Part shown: in pieces, positions 1 to 6,426 of the stretch
Numbering within the stretch: position 1 is the first letter of the stretch
How the letters are laid out: the number at the start of each line of letters is the position of its first letter
NCBI GenBank assembly: GCA_002390225.1
Contig: DGOW01000036.1
Location: 1-11,899 of the forward strand
Direction: 5' to 3'
Source: Gemmatimonadales bacterium UBA4456
GTDB lineage: Bacteria; Gemmatimonadota; Gemmatimonadetes; Longimicrobiales; Gaopeijiaceae
Length of the DNA stretch: 11,899 nucleotides
Notes under the pieces: generated by a model
Told to the model about the DNA's origin: nothing
The model's input: the letters and a program-made list of their open reading frames with translations, nothing else
The model's database searches: none
Made by a program: the position numbers and the translations under genes

Positions 1-522
1 GGGAACGCACGTACGACCCCGCCGCACCTGCACTTCGGAGTCTACCGACGCGGTCAGGGCGCTGTGAATCCAGCGCCATTCATCAGGCGGCCTGCAGGAG
101 AGCTGGCGGAACTCACTGTTGACCTGAACCACCTGGGCGGCACGCTACGCCTGCGAAATGACGGCATACGGCTTCGCTCCGCTCCCGGTCTGCGCTCGCC
201 GGTCATTCGGCAACTCTCCGAGCACACGCTCCTGCGGGTCCTCGGGGGATCCGGTGACTACTACCGAGTGCGTCTCCCGGACGGTATCCAGGGATACATC
301 GCTGCGCGACTGACGGAAGATGCGAGCCAGCCCCTCGGACAGCAGGCCATCGTGGCGGGGGCCGAGACCGTGCGGGCTGCTCCGACACCAGGCGCACCTG
401 CCGTCGCACGCCTGAATCAGGGAACTCGGGTGCCGATCCTGGGGCGATTCGATGGGTTCGTCTACGTGGTTGGCCCCGATGGGAGCCCGGGTTGGGTCGA
501 GGACGCGCAGCAGCAGCAGTAG
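1..522 (+). CDS. M23 (LytM-like) metallopeptidase with two C-terminal SH3-like domains, 5'-truncated
   Basis: The reading frame is open from the first base, so this is the last 173 residues of a gene that begins outside the window. Residues 1-28 read like the end of an M23 peptidase: an HLHF motif at residues 9-12 supplies the HxH zinc-ligand histidine, followed by GVYRRG and NPAPF, the usual strand and NP close of the fold. Two bacterial SH3-like repeats follow, at about residues 50-105 (LRLRNDGIRLRSAPG to GYIAARL) and 116-169 (ending GSPGWVED). The protein ends in a run of glutamines encoded by CAG repeats. M23 enzymes cut peptidoglycan cross-bridges and SH3b domains often bind the wall, so a periplasmic cell-wall hydrolase is likely. 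A GTG at 64 could be mistaken for the start, but it lies inside the conserved domain. The gene converges on the minus-strand gene ending at 542. Confidence 0.85.
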   Translation, partial: GNARTTPPHLHFGVYRRGQGAVNPAPFIRRPAGELAELTVDLNHLGGTLRLRNDGIRLRSAPGLRSPVIRQLSEHTLLRVLGGSGDYYRVRLPDGIQGYIAARLTEDASQPLGQQAIVAGAETVRAAPTPGAPAVARLNQGTRVPILGRFDGFVYVVGPDGSPGWVEDAQQQQ

Positions 523-541
523 CGGCGAGTCCGGTCCGGGC

Positions 542-937
542 TCAGGACAGCCGTCGGTTGATCCAGAACTGAAGGGCCAGCCACACGGCCAACGAGGTCG
601 TGAACAGCCACAGCCCCATCGTGACAGGTGTCACAATGACCAGGGCACCGTCCCACATCACAGCGAGCATCGCCTCGAGTTCGGCTCGCTCTGCGCCCGT
701 CGCGGCCCGGGCGCCCAGGGCGACGCGACCAAACCCGACCACCGTCCCCAGCAGTCCGACGACCGCGGCCAGGACGCCCCACGCCAGCACCGCATGATGT
801 GGAGCGCCGCTCGCGGGCAGACGATCAGTCAGCTCCGAGATGACCATGCAGGCACGAATGATCGTCACGAGCAGGCCGAGTCCTACAACCGCCAGGGGGT
901 AGAGCCACGGGCCGAGTAATCCAATCATCTGGGTCAT
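542..937 (-). CDS. Small MotA/TolQ/ExbB-like membrane protein (131 aa)
   Basis: Three hydrophobic segments lie at about residues 10-33, 50-71 and 95-124. The second contains GLLGTVVGFG, resembling the GLLGTVxG signature of TolQ/ExbB/MotA channel subunits. The third (ALVIVTPVTMGLWLF) resembles the ALxTTxxGLxxAIP helix of ExbB. A cytoplasmic stretch (residues 72-94) separates them, as in that family. Family members are usually about 200 residues or more, so this is a compact version. No ExbD/TolR or MotB partner is visible. The ATG follows a GGGAG ribosome site at good spacing, and a 39-aa ORF ends 4 nt upstream, suggesting co-translation. Such proteins normally form proton-driven motor channels in the inner membrane. 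Assignment rests on motif resemblance only, and it could be an unrelated three-helix protein. Confidence 0.6.
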   Translation of the reverse strand: MTQMIGLLGPWLYPLAVVGLGLLVTIIRACMVISELTDRLPASGAPHHAVLAWGVLAAVVGLLGTVVGFGRVALGARAATGAERAELEAMLAVMWDGALVIVTPVTMGLWLFTTSLAVWLALQFWINRRLS

Positions 938-941
938 CTTG

Positions 942-1061
942 TCACTCCCTCAGCGCCCGCACATCGCGGGCAACGGGTACGCTGATCGTCGCTGCCATGA
1001 GTTCACCCGCGACCACGCCCCACGTCCGGATGTTACCCGAGCCAGGACCGATGGCGCACAT
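942..1061 (-). CDS. Possible small protein (39 aa) upstream of the MotA/TolQ-like gene
   Basis: ATG at 1059-1061 is preceded by GAGGAG five bases upstream. The frame runs 39 codons (beginning MCAIGPGSG, ending VARDVRALRE) to a TGA 4 nt before the next gene's ATG. The end of this ORF overlaps the ribosome site of the 131-aa gene, an arrangement typical of translational coupling or of a leader peptide. No domain, signal peptide or clear membrane helix is seen. An in-frame ATG four codons earlier (1073) has a poorer ribosome site. No family is recognised. It may be a genuine small partner, a regulatory leader, or chance. Confidence 0.35.
   Translation of the reverse strand: MCAIGPGSGNIRTWGVVAGELMAATISVPVARDVRALRE
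955..971. repeat. 6-bp inverted repeat GCCCGC-N5-GCGGGC
   Basis: A perfect 6-bp inverted repeat with a 5-base loop (ACATC) lies just upstream of the 131-aa gene, inside the 39-aa ORF. As RNA on the minus strand it would form a stable GC hairpin about 20 nt before the downstream start codon, so it could modulate initiation there. There is no T-run, so it is not a classical terminator. Confidence 0.3.
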
Positions 1062-1215
1062 GCGTCTCCTCATTCGTGGGTCACACCGCAATCTGTGGAA
1101 GAAGCGCGCCACACGACACAAACGGGCGACCGACTGACATGGAGCGCGCCCATCGACCGAGCCAAACTTACGGGATCGGCGCTCAGTTGCGGTCGCGATT
1201 CACGAAAACCGGCTG

Positions 1216-3006
1216 TCAGCCCGCTGACCCACCGGCAATCCCGATCAGCGTGTCCCCGGGCTTGGGATCCAGACTCCGGCCGGGCGATCCCACGACAACG
1301 TCGCCCGACGGGCGCACGACGATCAGCGGCACCGCATCCGTTCCGTGCTCGGAATGCCAACCTGGCAGACCGAACTGATCGGTGATCGCCGAGGACGTGA
1401 AGTGGGCGCCCTCACCCACCCTTCGCTGAAGCTCCTCATACGTCAGCTCGCTCGAACCGAGCACCCGCGCGCGTAGCTCCGATGAGAGTGCCCATGCCCC
1501 CTGACCCGCCGCGCCTGTCGGCGCCAGCTGGTACAGATTCTGGCGACCGAACAGATGGACGTAGTGGCGCGCCGATAACGCATTGACTTCGTCGTTTGCC
1601 GTGAGCGCAAGGAGCTTTCCCATTCCGGGAAGTTCCAGCTCATCGTCCACCTGGTCGCTCAGTACGCTCCCGTGATAGACGGGAAGCCCCTCCTCCCGGG
1701 CGTTCCCGACCAGGCCGATGTTTGTGTCTACAACCAGAACCGGCAGGTCGGCTCGCTGCAGCGCCTGTGCCAGACCACGCGCGAAGGAATGTGCGCCGAT
1801 GATCACGAAGCCGTTCGGATTGCGGTCGGCGAGCCCCAGACGGAGGGCGAGGGGTCGGCCCACGAGTCCGTAGATAGCTACCGATCCCGCGATGATCAGG
1901 AACATGATCGGGACCAGCTCTTCGGCACCGACAAATCCCTCTTCCTCCAACCGCAGCGCAAACACGGCGGTCACGGCAGCCGCGACAACACCACGCGGCG
2001 CCATCGCTGAGACGAAGATGCGGTCCCGTCGGCCAAGGCGGCCATCCATGGTGCACAGGGCGACCGTGATCGGGCGGACGACGACGACCAACAACAGAAG
2101 AAAGAGGATGAAACGCGGACCGATGATCGCCTGGAGGTCACTCCACTCGACCCGTGCCGCGAGAACGATGAACAGCGCCGAGATGATGAGGACCTGCAGG
2201 TTCTCCTTGAACTCAGTGATGTGGCTGATATCGACGCGACGCTGGTTCGCCAGAGCGACGCCCATCACGGTCACCGCGAGCAGCCCCGACTCGTGCTGGA
2301 ATGCGTTGGAAAGCCCGAAACCCAGAAGCGTCAGTGCGAGAGCAGCGGCGGAATGAAGATGGTCCGGGATCCAGTAGCGCTCGAGGCAGACCACAAGAAG
2401 CGCCGCGGGCAGCAGCCCAAAGAGTGAGCCGAAGACGAGCGTTTTTCCGATCCCGATGAACGCCGTAGCAAAGGCGCCGTCTATGAGGGCTTCAAAGACG
2501 AGCACTGCGAGGACGGCTCCGATCGGATCGATCAGGATGCCTTCCCACTTCAGAATCGCGCCTCCCGGCCCCGTGGGCCGGATCTGTCGCAACAGCGGGA
2601 GCACGACAGTTGGCCCGGTTACAGTGAGGATCGATCCGATCAGGATCGCGAGCGGCCATGAGAGCTCAAGCACGTAGTGTGCAGCCACGGCAGACAGCCC
2701 CCAGGTAACCGCCGCACCCAGAGTCACGAGTCGGCCCACTACGCGGAGCTGATCGCCCAGCTCTGGCAGATGCAGCGTCAGCGCGCCCTCGAACAAGAGG
2801 ATCGCAACCGCAATCGCGACGAGAGGGAGCAACAGATCCCCGAACATCGCCTCAGTCGGGACGAGCCCGATGCCGTCTGGCCCTGCCGCCATACCGAACA
2901 GTAGGAGCAACAGAATGGCAGGGAGCTTGAGGCGCCATCCGAGCCACTGGGCGGCACCGCCGAGGACAGCTACGGAGACTAGTCCGACGACGAAGGTGTC
3001 ATTCAC
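1216..3006 (-). CDS. CPA1-type Na+(K+)/H+ antiporter with TrkA-like cytosolic domain
   Basis: This is a 596-aa inner-membrane protein. Residues 1-385 hold about a dozen hydrophobic helices with CPA1 hallmarks: ILLFEGAL (69-76), TVTGPTVVLPLLRQ (128-141), WEGILIDPIGAVLAVLVFE (154-172) and SAMAPRGVVAAAV (333-345). E155 and D160 match the spacing of the transport Glu and Asp of NHE/NhaP proteins, and R338 is the conserved family arginine. Residues 399-495 resemble a TrkA-N/RCK Rossmann domain (GFVIIGAHSFARG, VVDTN) and 557-592 an RCK-C-like end (VRPSGDVVVG, PKPGDTLIGI). It should exchange Na+ or K+ for H+, gated by a nucleotide or ion. Two oddities: the Asn before the catalytic Asp is Ile159, and the Rossmann glycine motif is degenerate (G404-A-H-S). 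The start is GTG at 3004-3006; no other in-frame ATG, GTG or TTG lies between it and the upstream stop. Its ribosome site (AGGG, 11 nt away) is weak. Confidence 0.9.
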   Translation of the reverse strand: MNDTFVVGLVSVAVLGGAAQWLGWRLKLPAILLLLLFGMAAGPDGIGLVPTEAMFGDLLLPLVAIAVAILLFEGALTLHLPELGDQLRVVGRLVTLGAAVTWGLSAVAAHYVLELSWPLAILIGSILTVTGPTVVLPLLRQIRPTGPGGAILKWEGILIDPIGAVLAVLVFEALIDGAFATAFIGIGKTLVFGSLFGLLPAALLVVCLERYWIPDHLHSAAALALTLLGFGLSNAFQHESGLLAVTVMGVALANQRRVDISHITEFKENLQVLIISALFIVLAARVEWSDLQAIIGPRFILFLLLLVVVVRPITVALCTMDGRLGRRDRIFVSAMAPRGVVAAAVTAVFALRLEEEGFVGAEELVPIMFLIIAGSVAIYGLVGRPLALRLGLADRNPNGFVIIGAHSFARGLAQALQRADLPVLVVDTNIGLVGNAREEGLPVYHGSVLSDQVDDELELPGMGKLLALTANDEVNALSARHYVHLFGRQNLYQLAPTGAAGQGAWALSSELRARVLGSSELTYEELQRRVGEGAHFTSSAITDQFGLPGWHSEHGTDAVPLIVVRPSGDVVVGSPGRSLDPKPGDTLIGIAGGSAG

Positions 3007-3056
3007 GCGAAAAGGAACCCTGTCCAGGACATCGATCGTGCGCGCATTGCACCAGA

Positions 3057-3062
3057 ATCATA
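3057..3062 (-). promoter_or_regulatory. Putative -10 element of the antiporter gene
   Basis: On the minus strand TATGAT lies about 50 nt before the GTG start of the antiporter. Its context, TGTATGATTC, is repeated upstream of the TPR gene at 4784-4789, with 12 of 13 bases identical around it. No convincing -35 hexamer stands 16-18 nt upstream. The repeat of the motif at two gene starts is the main support. Confidence 0.4.
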
Positions 3063-3126
3063 CAATGTAACCCTCTGGGCTCGGGCGAGTTCGAAATGTC
3101 TGCCGGTGAAAGGGAAGCGACGAAGC

Positions 3127-3153
3127 CCCAGCTGGACCGCATGTCCAGCCGGG
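3127..3153 (-). terminator. Strong hairpin downstream of the TPR gene, probable terminator
   Basis: GCTGGAC (3131-3137) pairs perfectly with GTCCAGC (3143-3149) around a 5-base loop. After one A/C mismatch, CCC (3127-3129) pairs with GGG (3151-3153), giving 10 pairs out of 11. It sits 42 nt past the stop of the TPR gene and before the antiporter promoter candidate, where a terminator is expected. There is no T-run after the stem on the minus strand, so it may pause polymerase, protect the 3' end, or work with Rho. Confidence 0.45.
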
Positions 3154-3194
3154 ACTCCGTATATGCGGCAGCGGCAAGCCGCCAGCGTCGCTCG

Positions 3195-4571
3195 TTAACC
3201 GATCGTGAGCTCGTAGCTGTAGCCCCAGACCATCTCTGCTGAATCGAACTGGGCGTCGACGAGTTCGGCCATATCGGTTGCACCGACGACGACCGACGTA
3301 CTCACCGTGCCGAGTGGTGCGTCCCCTTCCCCGAAGAAGGTGAACACTATGGAGACCGATGCGCCCTCTTCAAGAGTCTTGTTGATCACCGACCCGCTGA
3401 CCCTGGCCCCACCACCGCCGAAGCGCTGCATTTGCAGCTGATCCAAGCTGACTTCCAGTTCTTGCGCAGTCCCCATCGCCAGCTGAGTCGCCTCGACATC
3501 CTCAACCCGGTTTGCCGACTGAGCCCAGATGAGCCAGCCGTTTTGGCTGTAAGGGTCGAGTCCGACCCACTGCTCTGCCACCGGCGGGATGTCCGCGAAG
3601 GCCTCGTCGAGCAGCAGGGAGCGCGCCCACATCTCCAGCGCATCCCGATCCGTGTTGTGCAGGTTCACCGCGGCGCTGAAGGCCCGGACTGCGTTGACGT
3701 AGTCGTTGGCCGAGTAAAACCCGACACCGATCGCGAACATTGTCTCGCCGTCGAGGCCCGGCTGCGAGATCAGCTGCTCGTATACCTCGAGCGCATCCTC
3801 TTCCCTGCCGGCGTCCATCAGGACGGTGCCGAGGCTCCGGATGTGATCGATGTTGTCCGGCTCTGCGGCCATCAGACCACGATAGGCGTCTGCAGCCTCA
3901 TCGTACTGACCATTGGCGGCCAGAACCTGAGCTTCGAGGAGCGGCAGCACCGAGGCCTGCTCCTGCCAGCCCGCCATCGTCACCGAGTCTGCGACAGCAG
4001 CCGTTTCCGACTCCATGAAGGCATCGACCTGCCCGATGAAGTCGATCGCCTTGTCGAACTCACCGAGTGAGCCGTAGAGCTGGGCGACTGTAATCATTAC
4101 CTCAGGGCGCTCCTTGAAGATGGCGTGCGCATCTTCGAAGAGGGAAACCGCACCCTCATAATCTCCGGCTCCTACGAGCGGAGAGGCTTCCTGATACAGA
4201 TCGACCCACGCCGACTGACGAATCGACTGGTCTTCGAACTCGTAGAGCGGGTACAGCTCCATCGCCTTGTCGAAATAAGCTCCAGCCTCGGGATATTGTC
4301 CCAACCCGAGGGCGGCTAGGGCAGCTAGACGGTGGCCGAGCGGGTTGATGGGATTCTCCGCGATCTCTGCCTGAGCGTGCTCGAGTGCCATCCGGAAGTA
4401 GGCCTGCTTTTCACTCTCGTCATCCGAGTCCTCAGCATCCTCGAGCCTGTCTTCCGCGTCCTCAGTGTAGTCGGTGTCTCGGGGACGCTCGCCCACCTGT
4501 GCCGACAGAGAACCCCCTGCCAGCATCATCAAAAAGGCAATTAGTCCAAGTCCAGTAGCTACCCTTTTCAT
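3195..4571 (-). CDS. Exported TPR-repeat protein with C-terminal beta domain
   Basis: This 458-aa protein has a Sec signal peptide: KR at residues 2-3, hydrophobic core 6-19, and a likely cut after SLSA (residue 24). A strongly acidic linker follows (about 30-55), then tandem TPR-like helix pairs from about 56 to 375. Typical units are GQYPEAGAYFDKAMEL (91-106), GDYEGAVSLFEDA (136-148), GEFDKAIDF (170-178), GQYDEAADAYRGL (221-233) and NDYVNAVRAFSAA (289-301). Residues 385-458 form a separate domain (GSVINKT, VFTFF, QFDSAE, YSYEL) that looks like a small beta-sandwich. It is colinear over nearly its whole length with the lipoprotein at 7159-8568. TPR proteins of this type usually scaffold envelope complexes; no specific partner is recognisable. 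The ATG at 4569-4571 has a GGGAG site about 8 nt upstream. Expected location is the periplasm. Confidence 0.85.
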   Translation of the reverse strand: MKRVATGLGLIAFLMMLAGGSLSAQVGERPRDTDYTEDAEDRLEDAEDSDDESEKQAYFRMALEHAQAEIAENPINPLGHRLAALAALGLGQYPEAGAYFDKAMELYPLYEFEDQSIRQSAWVDLYQEASPLVGAGDYEGAVSLFEDAHAIFKERPEVMITVAQLYGSLGEFDKAIDFIGQVDAFMESETAAVADSVTMAGWQEQASVLPLLEAQVLAANGQYDEAADAYRGLMAAEPDNIDHIRSLGTVLMDAGREEDALEVYEQLISQPGLDGETMFAIGVGFYSANDYVNAVRAFSAAVNLHNTDRDALEMWARSLLLDEAFADIPPVAEQWVGLDPYSQNGWLIWAQSANRVEDVEATQLAMGTAQELEVSLDQLQMQRFGGGGARVSGSVINKTLEEGASVSIVFTFFGEGDAPLGTVSTSVVVGATDMAELVDAQFDSAEMVWGYSYELTIG

Positions 4572-4783
4572 GCACTCCGCTCCCTTAGTCCATTTCGGTC
4601 AGGGTGATTCTCGTTGAGGTGGGCCGCCTGAGCAATATGCGCAGCGCCTCTCTCTCACCCACGAGCTTGCTACACAAAACCCGACGCGCATGTTGCCGCG
4701 CCACCAGGGTGTGCCACCTGAATGGTACATCCTGCCGCGGCCGAATGTTGAGACTCCCACGGTGACCTGACAGGGTGACCTGA
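4572..4783 (-). promoter_or_regulatory. Long leader of the TPR gene with a 13-bp-spaced direct repeat
   Basis: If the -10 at 4784-4789 is used, the transcript has an untranslated leader of about 200 nt. At its beginning two perfect 10-bp copies of GGTGACCTGA (4761-4770 and 4774-4783, + strand) lie 13 bp apart and would overlap the transcription start, a position suited to a repressor. A 67-codon frame here (4585-4788) has no ribosome site and begins inside the -10 element, so it was not called. No riboswitch-like architecture was recognised. Confidence 0.35.
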
Positions 4784-4789
4784 ATCATA
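4784..4789 (-). promoter_or_regulatory. Putative -10 element of the TPR gene
   Basis: TATGAT on the minus strand, in the same TGTATGATTC context as the element upstream of the antiporter at 3057-3062. The best -35 candidate at 16 nt spacing is TTCGCC, which is poor. The following 136 bp on the + strand (4790-4925) contain nothing else that could be supported. Confidence 0.4.
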
Positions 4790-4925
4790 CACGCGCCATC
4801 CCTGGGGCGAATTCCGCCGCGCTCCCGGTCATCCTATGTCAGCATTCATCATCACCAGGCAGCCCTGAGATACATACGCAGGATCAAGGGCCCCTTCTCA
4901 TCGCCCTCGATGCCAGGCTACTCGG

Positions 4926-5180
4926 TCAGTCCCCGTCTTCCGAATCATCAGGATCACTGACCATGTGCTGGACCTGTTCAACGACCCGCCGTGCGCCAAG
5001 AAGCCGCCCCGAGATTTGGTGAGCAAACGCGATCAGGCCCACCGCTCCAGCCACAATACCCACGAGGTTGTTGAGCGCGAACAGCAACACCACCGCGACT
5101 ACCAACCACTGCCACCGAGCCCCGAGCCAGGCTCCCAGCCTTTCCCCAATGTCCCGCGAGGGCTGATCTGAGGCTGTCAT
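4926..5180 (-). CDS. Small membrane protein of unknown function (84 aa)
   Basis: The 84 residues divide into a polar N-terminus (MTASDQPSRDIGERLGAW), a hydrophobic stretch at about 24-55 (WLVVAVVLLFALNN, IVAGAVGLIAFA) long enough for one kinked or two short helices, and an acidic tail (SDPDDSEDGD). Codon use and G+C match the surrounding chromosome rather than the AT-rich patch to its right. The ATG has a modest AGAGG about 10 nt upstream. A CRP-like palindrome lies 27 nt before the start. No family was recognised. It stands alone between the TPR leader and an orphan reading frame. Confidence 0.6.
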   Translation of the reverse strand: MTASDQPSRDIGERLGAWLGARWQWLVVAVVLLFALNNLVGIVAGAVGLIAFAHQISGRLLGARRVVEQVQHMVSDPDDSEDGD

Positions 5181-5206
5181 GGTCGTCGTGCCTCTGTGAA
5201 GCCAAT

Positions 5207-5222
5207 AGTGAACTGACTCACA
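5207..5222. promoter_or_regulatory. CRP/FNR-family-like palindrome AGTGA-N6-TCACA
   Basis: The 16 bp match the CRP half-site layout TGTGA-N6-TCACA at 9 of 10 defined positions. The site lies 27 bp before the ATG of the 84-aa gene, an intergenic location that fits control of that gene. No regulator gene is in the window, and one such site can arise by chance. Confidence 0.3.
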
Positions 5223-5259
5223 TCATCGATGACGATGCAGGATCGGGATCTCGAAGGCT

Positions 5260-5535
5260 TCAATTGGGGGCCGGGCGCTGAAGGTATACGAGGATATTTA
5301 TAATATGGATCTGGCGCTGCGGCTGCCGGAAATCGTCCGACGAGGCGGCACTGGGGTCGCCGGCCAGAATGAACGGCGTGGCTACGTTGTCTGAAAAGCC
5401 CTGTCGCCCGCTCTCCGTTGGTCGACGGGATGCCTGGCCGAAGACCCGCTGGAGGTACATCGCAGGCATCAGCTCCAACAGGCGCGGATCGGTCAGGATC
5501 GAGGGGTCGTATCCCAGCAAGACCAACCCCCGCAA
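5260..5535 (-). CDS. Orphan reading frame or gene fragment (up to 91 codons), doubtful
   Basis: The frame begins at a TTG (5533-5535) with no clear ribosome site, 4 nt after the stop of the 56-aa gene. The stretch with LGYDPSILTDPRLLELMPAM and VFGQASRRPTESGRQGFSDN has the composition and third-base G+C of real protein. The last 15 codons (HIINILVYL and on) are less convincing. It resembles an internal piece of a larger protein, so it may be a gene remnant in the accessory patch or a gene with a misjudged start. No family was recognised. Confidence 0.25.
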   Translation of the reverse strand: MRGLVLLGYDPSILTDPRLLELMPAMYLQRVFGQASRRPTESGRQGFSDNVATPFILAGDPSAASSDDFRQPQRQIHIINILVYLQRPAPN

Positions 5536-5539
5536 TAAT

Positions 5540-5710
5540 TTAGGCGAACACCAGATATCCGATGATCAGCCCCACCAAGGCACCCATTGGTGCCAGAGCG
5601 GTCAGACCCAATCTAGCTGCAATCGCTCCATCGATTTTTCTTTGCAGGATGAGGTACCGATCGAGGCCTACATACGTGCCGCTTTCGAGATAGGTGTGCA
5701 ACTGATTCAC
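5540..5710 (-). CDS. Small single-helix membrane protein (56 aa)
   Basis: A GTG at 5708-5710 follows a near-consensus AGGAG ribosome site with a 7-nt spacer. The frame encodes 56 residues and ends with TAA. The N-terminus is polar (MNQLHTYLESGTYVGLDRYL), followed by a basic segment (LQRKIDGAIAARLG). The end is one hydrophobic helix (about residues 36-55: LTALAPMGALVGLIIGYLVF). A charged N-terminus with a C-terminal anchor suggests a tail-anchored inner-membrane peptide. It lies downstream of the 170-aa membrane protein on the same strand, with 203 bp between them that hold a possible promoter, so it is probably separately transcribed. No family was recognised. The ribosome site, the fitting length and the intact helix make it more believable than its size suggests. 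Confidence 0.6.
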   Translation of the reverse strand: MNQLHTYLESGTYVGLDRYLILQRKIDGAIAARLGLTALAPMGALVGLIIGYLVFA

Positions 5711-5782
5711 TTACTTTCTCCTAATTGGGAGGCGGCTTTCTCTGTTTGAGGCGGAGTCGCCCGATATCGTGGTCAGGGTAAA

Positions 5783-5808
5783 TGACAGACGGCTATGCAG
5801 GCTGTCAA
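5783..5808 (-). promoter_or_regulatory. TTGACA box with inverted repeat upstream of the 56-aa gene
   Basis: On the minus strand a perfect TTGACA (5803-5808) stands about 93 nt before the GTG at 5710. At the usual spacing the -10 is poor (TCATTT or CATTTA). The TTGACA is part of an inverted repeat, TGACAG (5783-5788) and CTGTCA (5802-5807) with a 13-bp spacer, which could be an operator lying on the promoter. Confidence 0.25.
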
Positions 5809-5913
5809 AGAAAGACCCCGTCGCCCCCGAGTCCACTTGCTTTGCCGCGACCGCTGCGGAGCCCAAGATGGCGACCTAACATCTAGCGTTGCTACCGCGT
5901 GGCCTTCACGATC

Positions 5914-6426
5914 TCAGCGCGGAGCGCTTCGAGTTCCGCTTCCCGAACAATCTACAATTGAGTGGCCTTCTAAGAACTCGGCAAAATCTACGGTAACTCT
6001 TTGTATCATTAACGGCCTTGTCCGACAATCATCATAAAACACCATCGCCCTATTCTTAGTGAACTCAAAAGTGTCCTCCGGAATGAGTCCTAGGCGGTAC
6101 TGATCATAGGCATTGAGATAGCTTATTATACGGACTCTCGTTATGGCAAAAAACACCACTCGCTCATCATCGTTCGACCAATCTATATCGGGTATCAAGC
6201 CGCCTTCAAACAGCTTCAGTGCTATATCATTACCCTCTAAAGCAGTTGAATAAAATGACATAAGAGCGTCATTTCTAGATTGAAGCTGACTGGCTATCGC
6301 TATAGTTTGAGATTGTTGGACTTCAATACCCACAAAAATTAAAGACCCAATAATACCTAGCATACCCAGCATATTGGTTATATCTGCAAGCGCAATTACT
6401 CTTGCCGTCCTCGTTCCGCTAGACAT
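5914..6426 (-). CDS. AT-rich membrane-anchored protein of unknown function (170 aa)
   Basis: An excellent ribosome site (AAGGAGG, 9 nt before the ATG) supports this start. One hydrophobic helix covers about residues 18-35 (NMLGMLGIIGSLIFVGIEV) and is followed by QQSQTIAIASQLQSR. The remainder is a soluble, mostly helical domain (LMSFYSTALEGNDIALKLFE, YLNAYDQYRLGLIPEDTFEF). This pattern, a short N-terminal anchor with a polar Q-rich turn and then a helical domain with aromatic and acidic residues, recurs in uncharacterised proteins of marine and environmental bacteria. I do not know a function for them. Counted lines of this gene are about 32-40% G+C against roughly 60% elsewhere, the strongest compositional break in the window and a sign of horizontal transfer. 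The C-terminal tail (DCSGSGTRSAPR) is GC-richer and may have been altered at a junction. Confidence 0.7.
   Translation of the reverse strand: MSSGTRTARVIALADITNMLGMLGIIGSLIFVGIEVQQSQTIAIASQLQSRNDALMSFYSTALEGNDIALKLFEGGLIPDIDWSNDDERVVFFAITRVRIISYLNAYDQYRLGLIPEDTFEFTKNRAMVFYDDCRTRPLMIQRVTVDFAEFLEGHSIVDCSGSGTRSAPR

Noticed and set aside
1450..1465. Sequence resembling part of the tRNA 3' end (GCTCGAACC), possible far attachment site
   Set aside because: Only nine bases match, and it lies inside the antiporter coding region, which is intact.
4585..4788. A 67-codon minus-strand frame upstream of the TPR gene
   Set aside because: Its ATG lies inside the putative -10 element, it has no ribosome site, and its composition is arginine-rich without recognisable structure.
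5299..5304. Perfect TATAAT on the + strand
   Set aside because: No -35 hexamer at a suitable distance and no + strand gene follows, so it is treated as chance in an AT-rich spot.
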